Of a stretch of DNA of 30,634 bases, positions 7,210-15,242 are shown in pieces. Positions within the stretch are counted from its first letter, which is position 1. Every line of letters starts with the position of its first letter. The position numbers were made by a program, and so were the translations under genes. The notes beneath the pieces were generated by a model that was not told where the DNA came from, did no database searches, and saw only the letters and a list, made by a program, of their open reading frames with translations. Origin of the DNA: Candidatus Acetothermia bacterium (GTDB lineage Bacteria; Bipolaricaulota; Bipolaricaulia; RBG-16-55-9; JANLFV01); NCBI GenBank assembly GCA_028275195.1, contig JAPWVC010000002.1, positions 1 to 30,634 of the forward strand. The letters run 5' to 3'.

Positions 7210-8933
7210 TGGACTCGAGCCTCCTCTAGCTGCTGTAACTGGTGGAGCCGGGCATAGAGCCCTCCCAGGGCCAGCAACTCCTCGTGGGTCCCCTCCTCGG
7301 TGATCCTCCCTCGCTCGAGGACCACGATCTTATCGGCCCGGCAGACCGCGGAGATCCGATGGGAGATGATGATCGAGGTCCGCGCGCGGAGGACCTCCCG
7401 GAGGTTCTCCAGGATTAGCTCCTCGACCCGGGCATCGACGGCGGAGAGGGCATCATCTAAGATCAGGATCTTGGGGTCGCGCAAAAGCGCCCTTGCGAGT
7501 CCCACCCGCTGGCGCTGGCCGCCCGAGAGGGCTAGCCCCCTCTCGCCGACGACGGTATCGAGCCCTTGGGGAAACTCCTCGATCTCCTCCCACAGCCCGG
7601 CGAGCTTGGCCGCACGGATGATCTCCTCCTCGCTCGCCTCGGGCCGGCCGAAGGCGATGTTCTCCCGGATCGTGGCGGAGAAGAGGAAGACCTCTTGGGG
7701 GACCATCCCGATCAGCCCGCGCAGCTCGCGGAGGTCGGCCTCGCGGATGTCGATCCCGTCGATGAAGACCGTCCCGGGCGGGGGATCGAACCGCCGCGTC
7801 AGGAGGTCCACTAAGGTCGACTTCCCCGAGCCGGTGAGCCCGACCACCCCGAGGACCGTCCCCGGCGGGACCCGGAGATTGAGCCCATGGAGGGCCGGCT
7901 TCCCGTTCTCACCAGGATAGGCGAAGGTGAGATCCCGGAACTCGATCGCCCCCAGGCCCGGAAGAGGGCGCGGCTCCTTCGGGGTGGTGACGGCCGGCTC
8001 CTCGGCCAGGACCCGCTTAAGCCGGTCCATTGAGGCCGCCCCGCGCTGGAGGAGATTGACCACCCAGCCGAGGGCCATCATCGGCCAGGTGAGCATCCCC
8101 AGATAGGATGTGAAGGCCACAAAGTCCCCTAAGCTGATGGCCTTCAGGATGACCGCTCGCCCGCCGAGCCAGAGCACGATCGCGCCCGAGAGCCCGGCGA
8201 AGAAGGCGATCGCCGGGTCGAAGAAGCCCCAGACACGGACGAGCCTCATATTCTTCTCCACGAACTCCTGGTTGGTCCGGCGGAAGTCCCGGGCCACCCC
8301 CTCCTCCTGAGCGAAGGACTTCAAGACCTTGATCCCAGCGATGGTCTCCCGCACCCTCTCCGTGAGGGTCGAGAAGGCCGCTTGGACCGCCTGGAACCGC
8401 CGGTGGATCACCCTCCCGAAGCCGAGCGCGATCGCCGTGATGAACGGGAGCGGGATGAAGGCATAGAGCGTCAGCCGAGGGTTGATCGCCAAGAGCGCCG
8501 CCAGGGAGAAGGAGACCATCACCAGGGCATCGGCCAGGGCCAGCAGGCCCATCCCACAGGCCATCCGGACGGCATCGACATCGTTGTTCGCATGGGCCAT
8601 GAGGTCCCCGGTCCGTGTCCTCTGATAGAACTGGGGCGAGAGGGTGAGAAGATGGGCATAGAGCCGCTCGCGGAGGTCCAGCTCGATGAGCCTCGCGCTC
8701 CCGAAGATGAAATACCTCCAGTAGAAGCGGAAGATGAGGATGAGGACCGCGAGCGCGACGACATAGAGGGCATAGCGCCAGAGGTCCGCCCCACTCCCGG
8801 CCGTCAGCTCATCGACCGCCCTCCTGATGATCAGGGGGACGACGAGCTGGGCCCCATCGACGATGAAGAGCGCCCCGATCCCCAAGAGGATCCGGAAGCG
8901 GTATCTCCAGAGGTATCCCAGGATTTCGCGCAT
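7206..8933 (-). CDS. ABC exporter half-transporter, degenerate-site subunit
   Basis: This 575-residue protein is a six-helix membrane domain plus ATPase. Walker A is GLTGSGKST and the signature is a canonical LSGGQ, but Walker B reads ILILDDALSAVD, so the catalytic glutamate is aspartate as in the degenerate half of TM287/288-like exporters. The H-loop is SHRIS. It is translated first and overlaps the partner gene by four bases. A strong promoter lies 46-74 bases upstream, and a perfect 14-bp palindrome sits behind the -35 box. The protein should assemble with the 5380-7209 product into one heterodimeric exporter in the cytoplasmic membrane. Confidence 0.92.
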   Translation of the reverse strand: MREILGYLWRYRFRILLGIGALFIVDGAQLVVPLIIRRAVDELTAGSGADLWRYALYVVALAVLILIFRFYWRYFIFGSARLIELDLRERLYAHLLTLSPQFYQRTRTGDLMAHANNDVDAVRMACGMGLLALADALVMVSFSLAALLAINPRLTLYAFIPLPFITAIALGFGRVIHRRFQAVQAAFSTLTERVRETIAGIKVLKSFAQEEGVARDFRRTNQEFVEKNMRLVRVWGFFDPAIAFFAGLSGAIVLWLGGRAVILKAISLGDFVAFTSYLGMLTWPMMALGWVVNLLQRGAASMDRLKRVLAEEPAVTTPKEPRPLPGLGAIEFRDLTFAYPGENGKPALHGLNLRVPPGTVLGVVGLTGSGKSTLVDLLTRRFDPPPGTVFIDGIDIREADLRELRGLIGMVPQEVFLFSATIRENIAFGRPEASEEEIIRAAKLAGLWEEIEEFPQGLDTVVGERGLALSGGQRQRVGLARALLRDPKILILDDALSAVDARVEELILENLREVLRARTSIIISHRISAVCRADKIVVLERGRITEEGTHEELLALGGLYARLHQLQQLEEARVQ

Positions 8934-8978
8934 CTCGCCTTCTTAGGCTCCACCGAGGCCGGCCCCCAGGCCGAGGGG

Positions 8979-9007
8979 ATTATAATGCTGCTCTAGCGAG
9001 GGTTCAA
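8979..9007 (-). promoter_or_regulatory. promoter of the ABC exporter operon
   Basis: On the minus strand: -35 TTGAAC, 17-base spacer, perfect -10 TATAAT. The predicted start is about 40 bases before the ATG at 8933. Confidence 0.85.
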
Positions 9008-9016
9008 CCGGCGATC

Positions 9017-9030
9017 TGGATCTAGATCCA
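9017..9030. promoter_or_regulatory. perfect 14-bp palindrome, candidate operator
   Basis: TGGATCTAGATCCA is fully self-complementary. It lies between the GTPase stop codon and the -35 box of the exporter promoter, about ten bases upstream of that box. No U-run follows it on either strand, so a terminator is unlikely. A regulator site is possible but unproven. Confidence 0.35.
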
Positions 9031-9033
9031 AAT

Positions 9034-10017
9034 TCAAATGTGGAGTTCCACGATGTCCCCGTCCTGGATCTCGTGGTCCCGCGGGACCCGTTGGCCCTCG
9101 AACTTCCCGGAGCCCCAGAGGAGGGCATAGCGGAGCCGTGTGGCGAACTCCTGATGGATCTCCCGGGCGAGGTCCAGGATGGTGCTCCCCTTGGGGAGGG
9201 TGTAGGGTCGCTCCAGGTCCGGTTTCTTCCCCGGCTCCTTGGTGTAGACCCGGATGATCCGCAGGGCAACGAAGATCGCCCGCTTCAGCTCCTCCAGCCC
9301 CTCACCGCTCCTGGCGGAGACGGCCACAAGCGGGAGGCCCTGGCCGCCGTCCCTGGAGCTGAGTCGGGCCAGGCCCTCCCTAGCCCCAGGGAGATCGAGC
9401 TTCGTCCCGCAGAGGAGCCCGGCCTTCACGAGCATACCCCCTTCGAGCTCGGGGCTCGCCTCCCTCGCCAGGCGGATCCGCTCCTCCTCCAAGAGGGCCA
9501 GCACCTCCTGGAGGTCCCTTTGGGGGTCCTCCACCGCGAGGTCGAGGACGACCATGATCAGGTCGGCATTCCGGATGTGGGAGTAGACCCAGCCCTCGGT
9601 GTAGCCCCGAGCGAGCGGGGGAAGGTCGACCAACTGGATCTGGATGTCCTCGAACTCCATCATCCCCGGGAGGGGCTTGACCGTGGAGAAGGGGTAATCG
9701 GCGATCTCCGGGCGGGCATTGGTGAGCCTAGCGAGTAGGCTGGACTTCCCGGAGTTGGGGAGCCCGACGAGGGCCACCTGGCCCGCACCCTCGCGCTCGA
9801 TCGAATCCAGGGCTAAGCGGCTCGGACCGCGCTTCTTCGGGGCAGTCCGGAGCTGAGCGATCTTCCGCTTGATCTCGGCCTGGAGCTTCTCCGTCCCCTT
9901 GTGCTTGGGGATGGTGGAGAGCATCTCCTGGAGGGCCGCGAGGCGCTCCTTATCCGTCTTGGCCGCGCGGTAGCGGGCCTCCGCCGCCAGATACTCCGGG
10001 GTGAGGTTCGCGGGCAT
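9034..10017 (-). CDS. TGS-domain GTP-binding protein (DRG/Obg-related)
   Basis: This 327-residue GTPase has an N-terminal helical region (residues 1-75), then a G domain with G1 GLPNSGKSS, G3 VDLPPL and a G4-like GTKLD (the usual NKxD asparagine is threonine here). It ends in a C-terminal TGS domain (about residues 255-327; YTLPKGSTILDLAREIHQEF and closing DGDIVELHI). The order matches DRG-type proteins of archaea and some bacteria, which associate with ribosomes or translation factors. The precise bacterial role is not established. Its promoter places the transcription start only a few bases before the ATG, so the mRNA is nearly leaderless. Confidence 0.85.
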   Translation of the reverse strand: MPANLTPEYLAAEARYRAAKTDKERLAALQEMLSTIPKHKGTEKLQAEIKRKIAQLRTAPKKRGPSRLALDSIEREGAGQVALVGLPNSGKSSLLARLTNARPEIADYPFSTVKPLPGMMEFEDIQIQLVDLPPLARGYTEGWVYSHIRNADLIMVVLDLAVEDPQRDLQEVLALLEEERIRLAREASPELEGGMLVKAGLLCGTKLDLPGAREGLARLSSRDGGQGLPLVAVSARSGEGLEELKRAIFVALRIIRVYTKEPGKKPDLERPYTLPKGSTILDLAREIHQEFATRLRYALLWGSGKFEGQRVPRDHEIQDGDIVELHI

Positions 10018-10029
10018 CGCCTTCGCTTA

Positions 10030-10059
10030 ATTTTAGCTAGGGATGGGGTGAATCGTCAA
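10030..10059 (-). promoter_or_regulatory. promoter of the TGS GTPase gene
   Basis: On the minus strand: -35 TTGACG, 18-base spacer, -10 TAAAAT, 12 bases between the -10 and the ATG at 10017. The resulting 5' leader would be about five or six bases. Confidence 0.65.
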
Positions 10060-10078
10060 GTCGCTCGACCCCGGCTGG

Positions 10079-10189
10079 CTAGGGCGTGAGCATGGCCCAC
10101 AGGCAGATGATGAAGAGGACATAAAGCGGGAGGGCGAGGACCAGGGCCAGGAAGAGCTTCGGCAGGGCCTTGCGCACCAGTCTCTCCAT
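10079..10189 (-). CDS. small single-span membrane protein (36 residues)
   Basis: A 36-residue frame with a basic N-terminus (MERLVRKALPK) followed by one hydrophobic helix of about 22 residues and a short tail. The ATG is preceded by GAGGTGAGGTGAAG, a good ribosome site, which decides for this start over an in-frame upstream ATG at 10294. I do not recognise the family. It sits between the prenyltransferase gene and the GTPase gene on the same strand. Tiny membrane proteins of this kind often modulate a larger transporter or enzyme, but nothing here shows a partner. Confidence 0.5.
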   Translation of the reverse strand: MERLVRKALPKLFLALVLALPLYVLFIICLWAMLTP

Positions 10190-10319
10190 CTTCACCTCAC
10201 CTCGCTCGGTTATGATCGGCTGCGGCGGCCTGGCAAAGGAACGGCGGCCGTCACCAAACTTCACTCCGTCGGCAGGCAAGGTGACAGGGATCACTTAGTG
10301 ATGGAGGCCTCTTCCGCCA

Positions 10320-11210
10320 CTAGCGATGGCCGAGGAGGTAACCCAATGCGAGCAGGAGGTCGGTCCCCAAGACAGTCAGGACATTGGCCGCCAGTGCGGG
10401 GATCAGCTTGGGAAGGTCGATATCTCTGAGGGCCGTCCTTCCAGCTCGCCAGGCCAACGGCAAGGTGAGGAGCCCGAGCAGGCACCAGCTTGGCATCGCT
10501 CTCGAGGCTGTCCCCCCGATTATCGTGAGATAAGCTGCGCAGAGCAGCGCGACATAGATGTAGGCCGCCCTCCTCTTCCCCAACAGGATCACGAGATGGG
10601 CTCGGCCGCCCAGCCGGTCGGGCTCGACATCGGGGAATTCATTGAGCAAGAGGAGGTCGGCCGTGAGGAAGCCTGGCGCGAGGGAGGCGACGGCCGCTTT
10701 GATCGAGAAATAACCGGTCTGGACGAAGTAGGCCCCTAAGACCGGGAGGCTCCCCAGCCCTAGCCCGGCGGCCAGCTCTCCGACCCCCCAGCGGGCGAGG
10801 TGGGTAGTGTAAAAGCAGATGATCGCCCCGCCGGAGAAGATCAGGACCAGGAGGAGCGGCCCGGAGATGGCCGTAAGATAGAGCCCGATCCCGAGGGCCA
10901 CTAAAAGGGCGGCCAGCCCGAGCTTATAGACCCCCTCGGGGCGGAGGAGGCCGGCAGGGAGGACCCCGCTCCCGCCGCTGAAGGGGGTTTTCACGGTCTT
11001 GAGGTCTATCCCGCTCTTGTAATCGAAGTATTCATTGAGGAGGTTGACGCTGATGTGGGCCGAGACCAGCCCTAAGGCGGTCCAGAGGAGCCTAGCCCCG
11101 GAGAAGAGGCCGCTCTCCCACCTCGCGGCCAGCGGCCCGATCGGGGCGAGGACCAGCGAGAGTGCCAGGAACGGGGCTCGGACCTCCTTGAGCCAGAGGA
11201 TGAGCTTCAT
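10320..11210 (-). CDS. UbiA-family prenyltransferase (MenA-like)
   Basis: This 296-residue membrane protein has about eight or nine transmembrane segments and both Mg-prenyl-diphosphate motifs of the UbiA superfamily: NLLNEYFDYKSGID (residues about 56-69, NxxxDxxxD type) and NEFPDVEPD (second Asp-rich motif). The first motif and following TPFSGGSG resemble the 1,4-dihydroxy-2-naphthoate prenyltransferase (MenA) branch, which makes demethylmenaquinone. Other UbiA members attach prenyl chains to other aromatics or to glycerol phosphates, so the acceptor is uncertain. It starts five bases after the response-regulator stop and is probably the last gene of that two-component transcript. No other quinone gene is in the window. 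Confidence 0.82.
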   Translation of the reverse strand: MKLILWLKEVRAPFLALSLVLAPIGPLAARWESGLFSGARLLWTALGLVSAHISVNLLNEYFDYKSGIDLKTVKTPFSGGSGVLPAGLLRPEGVYKLGLAALLVALGIGLYLTAISGPLLLVLIFSGGAIICFYTTHLARWGVGELAAGLGLGSLPVLGAYFVQTGYFSIKAAVASLAPGFLTADLLLLNEFPDVEPDRLGGRAHLVILLGKRRAAYIYVALLCAAYLTIIGGTASRAMPSWCLLGLLTLPLAWRAGRTALRDIDLPKLIPALAANVLTVLGTDLLLALGYLLGHR

Positions 11211-11215
11211 TTAAT

Positions 11216-11890
11216 CTAGGGCCTCTCCTCCACCGCCAGCTTGTAGCCGAAGCCGCGGACGGTCAGGATGAGCCGCGGCTCCTCCGGGTCCTCCTCGATC
11301 TTGTTCCGTAATAGGTAGATATATTTCTTGACATCTTCCGAGGAGGCGAACTCGCTCCCCGCCCAGATCTTCTCCAGGATCTCCCGGTGGGAGAAGACCT
11401 TCCCCGGCCTGGAGGCGAGCAGCCTTAGGAGCTCATACTCCTTGGGGGAGAGCTCGACCGGCTCCCCGCGGAGCCGGACCTCCTTCCTCTCATCATCGAT
11501 GAGGAGCTCTCCGACCTCGATCACCGGGCCGGGGGCGACCCGGCGCATCACCGCGGAGATCCGGGCCTCCAGCTCCCGGAGGTCGAACGGCTTCGTCACA
11601 TAGTCGTCGGCCCCGAGCTCCAGCCCCCGGACCTTGTCCTCCGTGGCGTCCTTCACTGTGACCATGATCACCGGGACGGAGGAGCCCTTCCGGACCTCCC
11701 TTAAGACGGCCCAGCCGTCGAGCTTCGGCATCATCACATCGAGGAGGACGAGGTCGGCCCCCTCGGACCCGAACCGCTCCAGGGCCTCCAGCCCATTAGC
11801 GGCCAGGAGCACCTCATGCCCCTTCGACTCCAAGAACCGCCGGAGTAGCTCCCTCGAGGAGGGGTCGTCCTCAGCGATCAAGATCCGCAT
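11216..11890 (-). CDS. OmpR/PhoB-family response regulator
   Basis: This 224-residue protein has a receiver domain (acidic pocket EDD near residues 7-9, phosphoacceptor D51 in LLDVMMP, K100 in VTKPFD) and a C-terminal winged-helix DNA-binding domain (about 125-220, ending LTVRGFGYKLA). It overlaps the 3' end of the histidine-kinase gene by 20 bases, marking a cognate pair. Its output domain is strikingly similar to that of the second regulator at 27942, including KYIYLLR in the recognition region. The two are probably recent paralogues and may bind related DNA sites. Target genes are unknown; the neighbouring divergent gene at 13446 is a candidate. Confidence 0.93.
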   Translation of the reverse strand: MRILIAEDDPSSRELLRRFLESKGHEVLLAANGLEALERFGSEGADLVLLDVMMPKLDGWAVLREVRKGSSVPVIMVTVKDATEDKVRGLELGADDYVTKPFDLRELEARISAVMRRVAPGPVIEVGELLIDDERKEVRLRGEPVELSPKEYELLRLLASRPGKVFSHREILEKIWAGSEFASSEDVKKYIYLLRNKIEEDPEEPRLILTVRGFGYKLAVEERP

Positions 11891-13328
11891 GGCCTACCCC
11901 CTGGGGGATAGTGAAATGGAAGCGCGAGCCCTTCCCTGGCTCGCTCTCCAGCCAGACCTGCCCACCGTGGAGTTCGACATACTTCTTGACGATCGCCAGC
12001 CCCAGCCCGATCCCCATCGCCTCCCGGCGGTCGGAGGAGTCGACCTGGGTGAAGGGCTCGAAGACCTTCGCTTGATGCTCCGGGGGGATTCCCCGGCCTG
12101 TGTCCGCAACAGTGAAGTGGGCCTGGCCGTCCGCCATCGCTGCCTCGATCTTGATCTCTCCCCGCTCGGTATACTTCAAGGCATTGCTCACCAGGTTCAT
12201 CAGCACCTGGCGGAGCTTCGTCCGGTCGGCCCGGAGGAGGAAGGGCTCGACCCTTGACTCTAGCCGGAGGCCGCGCTCTTGGGCGAACCGCTCGAAGCTC
12301 TGGACCACCTCGGCCACCAGGCCGGCCGAATCGACCTCCTCAAGATGGAGCCGCTCCTCCCCCGCCTCGAGCTTAGAGAACCTCAGGATGTTCTCGATCA
12401 GCTCGAGGAGATGGTCCCCTGAGGCTAATACCGCCTCGATGTCCTCCCGCTGCTTGGGCGTGAGCGGCCCATCGATCCCCTCGAGGAGGAGTTGGGAGAA
12501 CCCCCGGATCGCGTGGAGCGGGGTCTTGAGCTCATGGCCCATCATCGCCAGGAACTCCGATTTCACCCGGTTGGCCTCCATGAGCTGTTCGTCCCTCTCG
12601 GCGATCGCCTCGGCCATCTTGTTGAACTCCTCCGCGAGGAGGGCCAGCTCATCGCTCCCCTTGACGGGCGCTCTCGCCCGCCGGTCGACCCGGAACTGCC
12701 TCACCGAGGCGGACAGCTCCTCCACCGGCCCGAGGATCATCTCGTAGAAGACGAAGGCCACAAGGACCCCGATGAGGAGGTAGCATAGGGAGATGAAAGC
12801 CATGATCCCTAGCTCCTGGCGGATCTCGCTCCGGACCCGAGCGAAGGAGAGCCCGACCCGCACATACCCTCGGGCCGGCCTGATCCCCTCGTCCGGGCTC
12901 ATCACCAGCCTCGAGGGGAGGCTCTTCCAGACATCGAGGTAGCCCACCCCATCGGGGAGCTTCCCCCTGGAAGCCCCTTCAGTGGCGAGGCCCGCCTCGA
13001 GCGGGGGGATCTCCTCCAGCCCAGGCCTCGGGGCGGTGTAAGTCTCCCCCCCGACCCTAACCTGGATGAAGAGCACATCGCCCGAGGCGGCGAGGATCTC
13101 CGCGAGGAAACGGAGATTCTCCATCCAAGCGAGGAGGGGGATCGTCGCGTCAGCGAACCGTTCAGCCAGGGTATTCACCAATTCCTTCCCGTCCTTGAGG
13201 AGCTGGCTCTCCAGTTCGCTAGAGAGCCGCTTGAGCGAGATGACCCCGAAGGAGGCGGAAAGGAGGAAGGTGAAGGCCACCAGGGTCAGGACGAACTTAT
13301 ACCTCAAGCTGAACCCCCGCCGCTTCAT
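11871..13328 (-). CDS. membrane sensor histidine kinase
   Basis: This 485-residue kinase has one helix at about 12-31, an extracytoplasmic sensor region of about 140 residues, a second helix at about 174-197 and a HAMP linker (about 197-250). A HisKA domain follows with the phosphorylated histidine H265 in GHELKTP, then a HATPase domain with NLVSNALKY (N box), DTGRGIPP (G1) and GIGLGLAIV (G2). It is the partner of the overlapping OmpR-type regulator. The sensor region has no recognisable domain, so the signal is unknown. The promoter lies seven bases before the ATG, so the mRNA appears leaderless. Confidence 0.92.
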   Translation of the reverse strand: MKRRGFSLRYKFVLTLVAFTFLLSASFGVISLKRLSSELESQLLKDGKELVNTLAERFADATIPLLAWMENLRFLAEILAASGDVLFIQVRVGGETYTAPRPGLEEIPPLEAGLATEGASRGKLPDGVGYLDVWKSLPSRLVMSPDEGIRPARGYVRVGLSFARVRSEIRQELGIMAFISLCYLLIGVLVAFVFYEMILGPVEELSASVRQFRVDRRARAPVKGSDELALLAEEFNKMAEAIAERDEQLMEANRVKSEFLAMMGHELKTPLHAIRGFSQLLLEGIDGPLTPKQREDIEAVLASGDHLLELIENILRFSKLEAGEERLHLEEVDSAGLVAEVVQSFERFAQERGLRLESRVEPFLLRADRTKLRQVLMNLVSNALKYTERGEIKIEAAMADGQAHFTVADTGRGIPPEHQAKVFEPFTQVDSSDRREAMGIGLGLAIVKKYVELHGGQVWLESEPGKGSRFHFTIPQGVGHADLDR

Positions 13329-13335
13329 CTTTTTA

Positions 13336-13365
13336 AGTTTAGCAGAGATGGCCCGCTCGGGACAA
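13336..13365 (-). promoter_or_regulatory. promoter of the histidine kinase operon, leaderless
   Basis: On the minus strand: -35 TTGTCC, 18-base spacer, -10 TAAACT, then TAAAAAG and the ATG at 13328. Only seven bases separate the -10 from the start codon and no ribosome site is present. Confidence 0.55.
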
Positions 13366-13371
13366 TCTCCC

Positions 13372-13400
13372 TTGACAGTCCCGCTTCGGGCCTTTAGAAT
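13372..13400 (+). promoter_or_regulatory. promoter of the 13446 gene
   Basis: Perfect -35 TTGACA, 17-base spacer, -10 TAGAAT. It is divergent from the kinase promoter, with the -35 elements close together, so one bound regulator could affect both. Confidence 0.8.
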
Positions 13401-13410
13401 TAAACTAAAG
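13392..13410. promoter_or_regulatory. inverted repeat over -10 and start site, candidate operator
   Basis: CTTTAG, seven A/T bases, CTAAAG: perfect 6-bp arms. The repeat covers the -10 box and predicted transcription start of the 13446 gene, the position expected for a repressor. Confidence 0.4.
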
Positions 13411-13445
13411 TGGCAAGAGAGGGCCGCATAAGGCCATACGAGGCG

Positions 13446-14381
13446 ATGAGAGGGTTCGGGCTGCTCCTCTTGTTGCTCCTCTTATTCTGCTCGAGTTGGA
13501 GTGAGCCGAGCCTCGGGCTCGTCTGCCCCTCCTTGGGCCAGCTCGCGCTCTGCAGCGAGGTCCCCTCGACCGCCCCGCTCATCAGCGAGTTAGCTAGGGA
13601 TAGTAACGGAGGCCTTGGCCCCTACCTTTGGACCACGACCTTGACGGTGAAGGAGCTCGAGGCCTTCCTCGCGCAGGCGGCAGACCTCGGCCAACCGAAG
13701 CCCCTCACACCACCGGCGGTCGAGCCCGAGCTGAACGCCCTCTTCTGGGGCCTCAGCTTCTCATTCGACCTCTGGAGCTGGGGTGAGAGGCCGTCCTCGC
13801 TCCTGCCCGAAGCGGAGCTGACCCTAGGGCTGGGGAACATCGCCGCACTCGAGGCCCGGCTCGAGTTCTTCACCTCCCTCATCGGCCTGATGCTGGAGAA
13901 GCTCGGCGGCCCTCCCCTCCCCGAGGGCCAGGAGTTGAGCCTGGTCCTCAAGTTAGAAGACCTCCGCCTCGCACCGGGAGTCCTCTTCGGTGGCCGGAGC
14001 AAGCTCACCCTGGACAAGGACCTTAACTTCTATGTCGACCAGATTACCCTTACGCTCACGACCGGGCCGCTCAAGAGCGAGACGGAGCTCAAGCCCGAGG
14101 GGTTTACCATCACCGAGGAGCGGCTGGGGATCGAGTTCGAGCTCGGGCCGATCTCCATCACCAGCGGGATCGCGGTCGGCCCCCAAGGGATCACAAGAGA
14201 GATCATCCGCTTGAGCGCCACCTCCGGCGAGCTGAGCCTGGTGAGCGAGGCCTCCTTCACGACCGGGTTCGGGGAGTTTAGGATCGGCACGACCATCGGG
14301 GGCCTGGAGCTCTCCTCGACCTCCATTCTTACCCCGACCGGGCTGGGGGGCCAGACCTTCCAGTTGCTGTGGAGGTTCTAG
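13446..14381 (+). CDS. exported protein of unknown function, possibly outer-membrane
   Basis: This 311-residue protein begins with a clear Sec signal peptide (MRGFG then a run of leucines, FCSS). The mature part is rich in alternating hydrophobic/polar stretches suggesting beta strands, such as LTLGLGNIAALEARLEFF and ITLTLTTGPLKSETEL. The chain ends in an aromatic residue (TFQLLWRF), as many outer-membrane beta-barrels do. I recognise no family. A GTG at 13410 in the same frame lies nine bases after the -10 box and could be a leaderless start; I prefer the ATG because it gives a normal short signal peptide. The gene is divergent from a two-component system and converges on NAD kinase with a five-base gap. 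Confidence 0.7.
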   Translation: MRGFGLLLLLLLLFCSSWSEPSLGLVCPSLGQLALCSEVPSTAPLISELARDSNGGLGPYLWTTTLTVKELEAFLAQAADLGQPKPLTPPAVEPELNALFWGLSFSFDLWSWGERPSSLLPEAELTLGLGNIAALEARLEFFTSLIGLMLEKLGGPPLPEGQELSLVLKLEDLRLAPGVLFGGRSKLTLDKDLNFYVDQITLTLTTGPLKSETELKPEGFTITEERLGIEFELGPISITSGIAVGPQGITREIIRLSATSGELSLVSEASFTTGFGEFRIGTTIGGLELSSTSILTPTGLGGQTFQLLWRF

Positions 14382-14386
14382 TCACC

Positions 14387-15238
14387 CTAGCCGCCTTGCT
14401 TCCCACCCCAGTTGAGCTTCCGCTCTAGCAGGGTGAAGAGGCCCGGGGAGTCGGCCACGACCACCTTAGCGCGGCAAGGCGCGCGGCGGACCAGGAGCTC
14501 CTCACCTGGGCCGAGTTCGCCGGCCTTGTCTCCGTCGACAAGCAGGGTCGCGGGCTCACGGGCTCTGACCTTGAGCTCCGCCTCCGGGGGGAAGATGGCC
14601 GGCCGGAGGCCGAGCCGGTGCGGCGCGACCGGGGTGACGATGATCATCTCTAGCTTAGGATCGACGATCGGCCCGCCGGCGGCCAAGGAGTAAGCGGTCG
14701 AGCCCGTGGGCGTGGCAAGGATCAGTCCATCCCCAGGGTAGAGCGCGACGGATTCCCCGGCCACGAGGAGCTCGAGCTCGGTGAACCCCCCGACCGCTTT
14801 AGGGGCGAGGAAGAGCTCATTGAGGGCGAGGAACCTCTCCTCGCGGAGCCGGCCCTCGAGCATCATCCTCTCCTCGAGGTGGAACTCGCCTCGCCGGAGC
14901 CGCTCCAGGGCCTGGAGGGCCTCCTCCGCCCCGACCTGTGTGAGGAAGCCGAGGCTCCCTAGGTTGATCCCCAAGAGAGGGGCTCCCTGAGGGGCAAACA
15001 TATGGGCCCCGCGGAGGAAGGTCCCGTCCCCCCCGAGGGTCACAACTACCGTCCTTATCTCTGTCTCTGGGCCCGGGCCAGCTCGGGTCTGGGCTCGGGC
15101 TTCGGCTTCGAGGCCCCCTTGGACCACAACCTCGACCTCGATCCCCCGCTCCTTCCCCCAGGATGAGATCCGCTCCACCAGCGGGGCGGCCCCCTCCTTA
15201 GCGAAGTTCACTAGCAAGAGCAGTCGCTCCAAGCGCAT
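14387..15238 (-). CDS. nadK: NAD kinase
   Basis: This 283-residue enzyme phosphorylates NAD to NADP. Hallmark motifs are present: GGDGTFLRGAH (catalytic GGDGT), LNELFLAP (NE motif) and GDGLILATPTGSTAYSLAAGGP (the NAD-binding segment), with normal length for the family. The ATG at 15238 was chosen because it follows the permease stop by only four bases and gives the usual first strand (MRLERLLLLVNF). A longer in-frame extension upstream would overlap the permease and is serine-rich and unlike the family. It is the last gene of a long minus-strand cluster that also holds NMN deamidase and NMN adenylyltransferase. Confidence 0.93.
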   Translation of the reverse strand: MRLERLLLLVNFAKEGAAPLVERISSWGKERGIEVEVVVQGGLEAEARAQTRAGPGPETEIRTVVVTLGGDGTFLRGAHMFAPQGAPLLGINLGSLGFLTQVGAEEALQALERLRRGEFHLEERMMLEGRLREERFLALNELFLAPKAVGGFTELELLVAGESVALYPGDGLILATPTGSTAYSLAAGGPIVDPKLEMIIVTPVAPHRLGLRPAIFPPEAELKVRAREPATLLVDGDKAGELGPGEELLVRRAPCRAKVVVADSPGLFTLLERKLNWGGKQGG

Positions 15239-15242
15239 GCGA

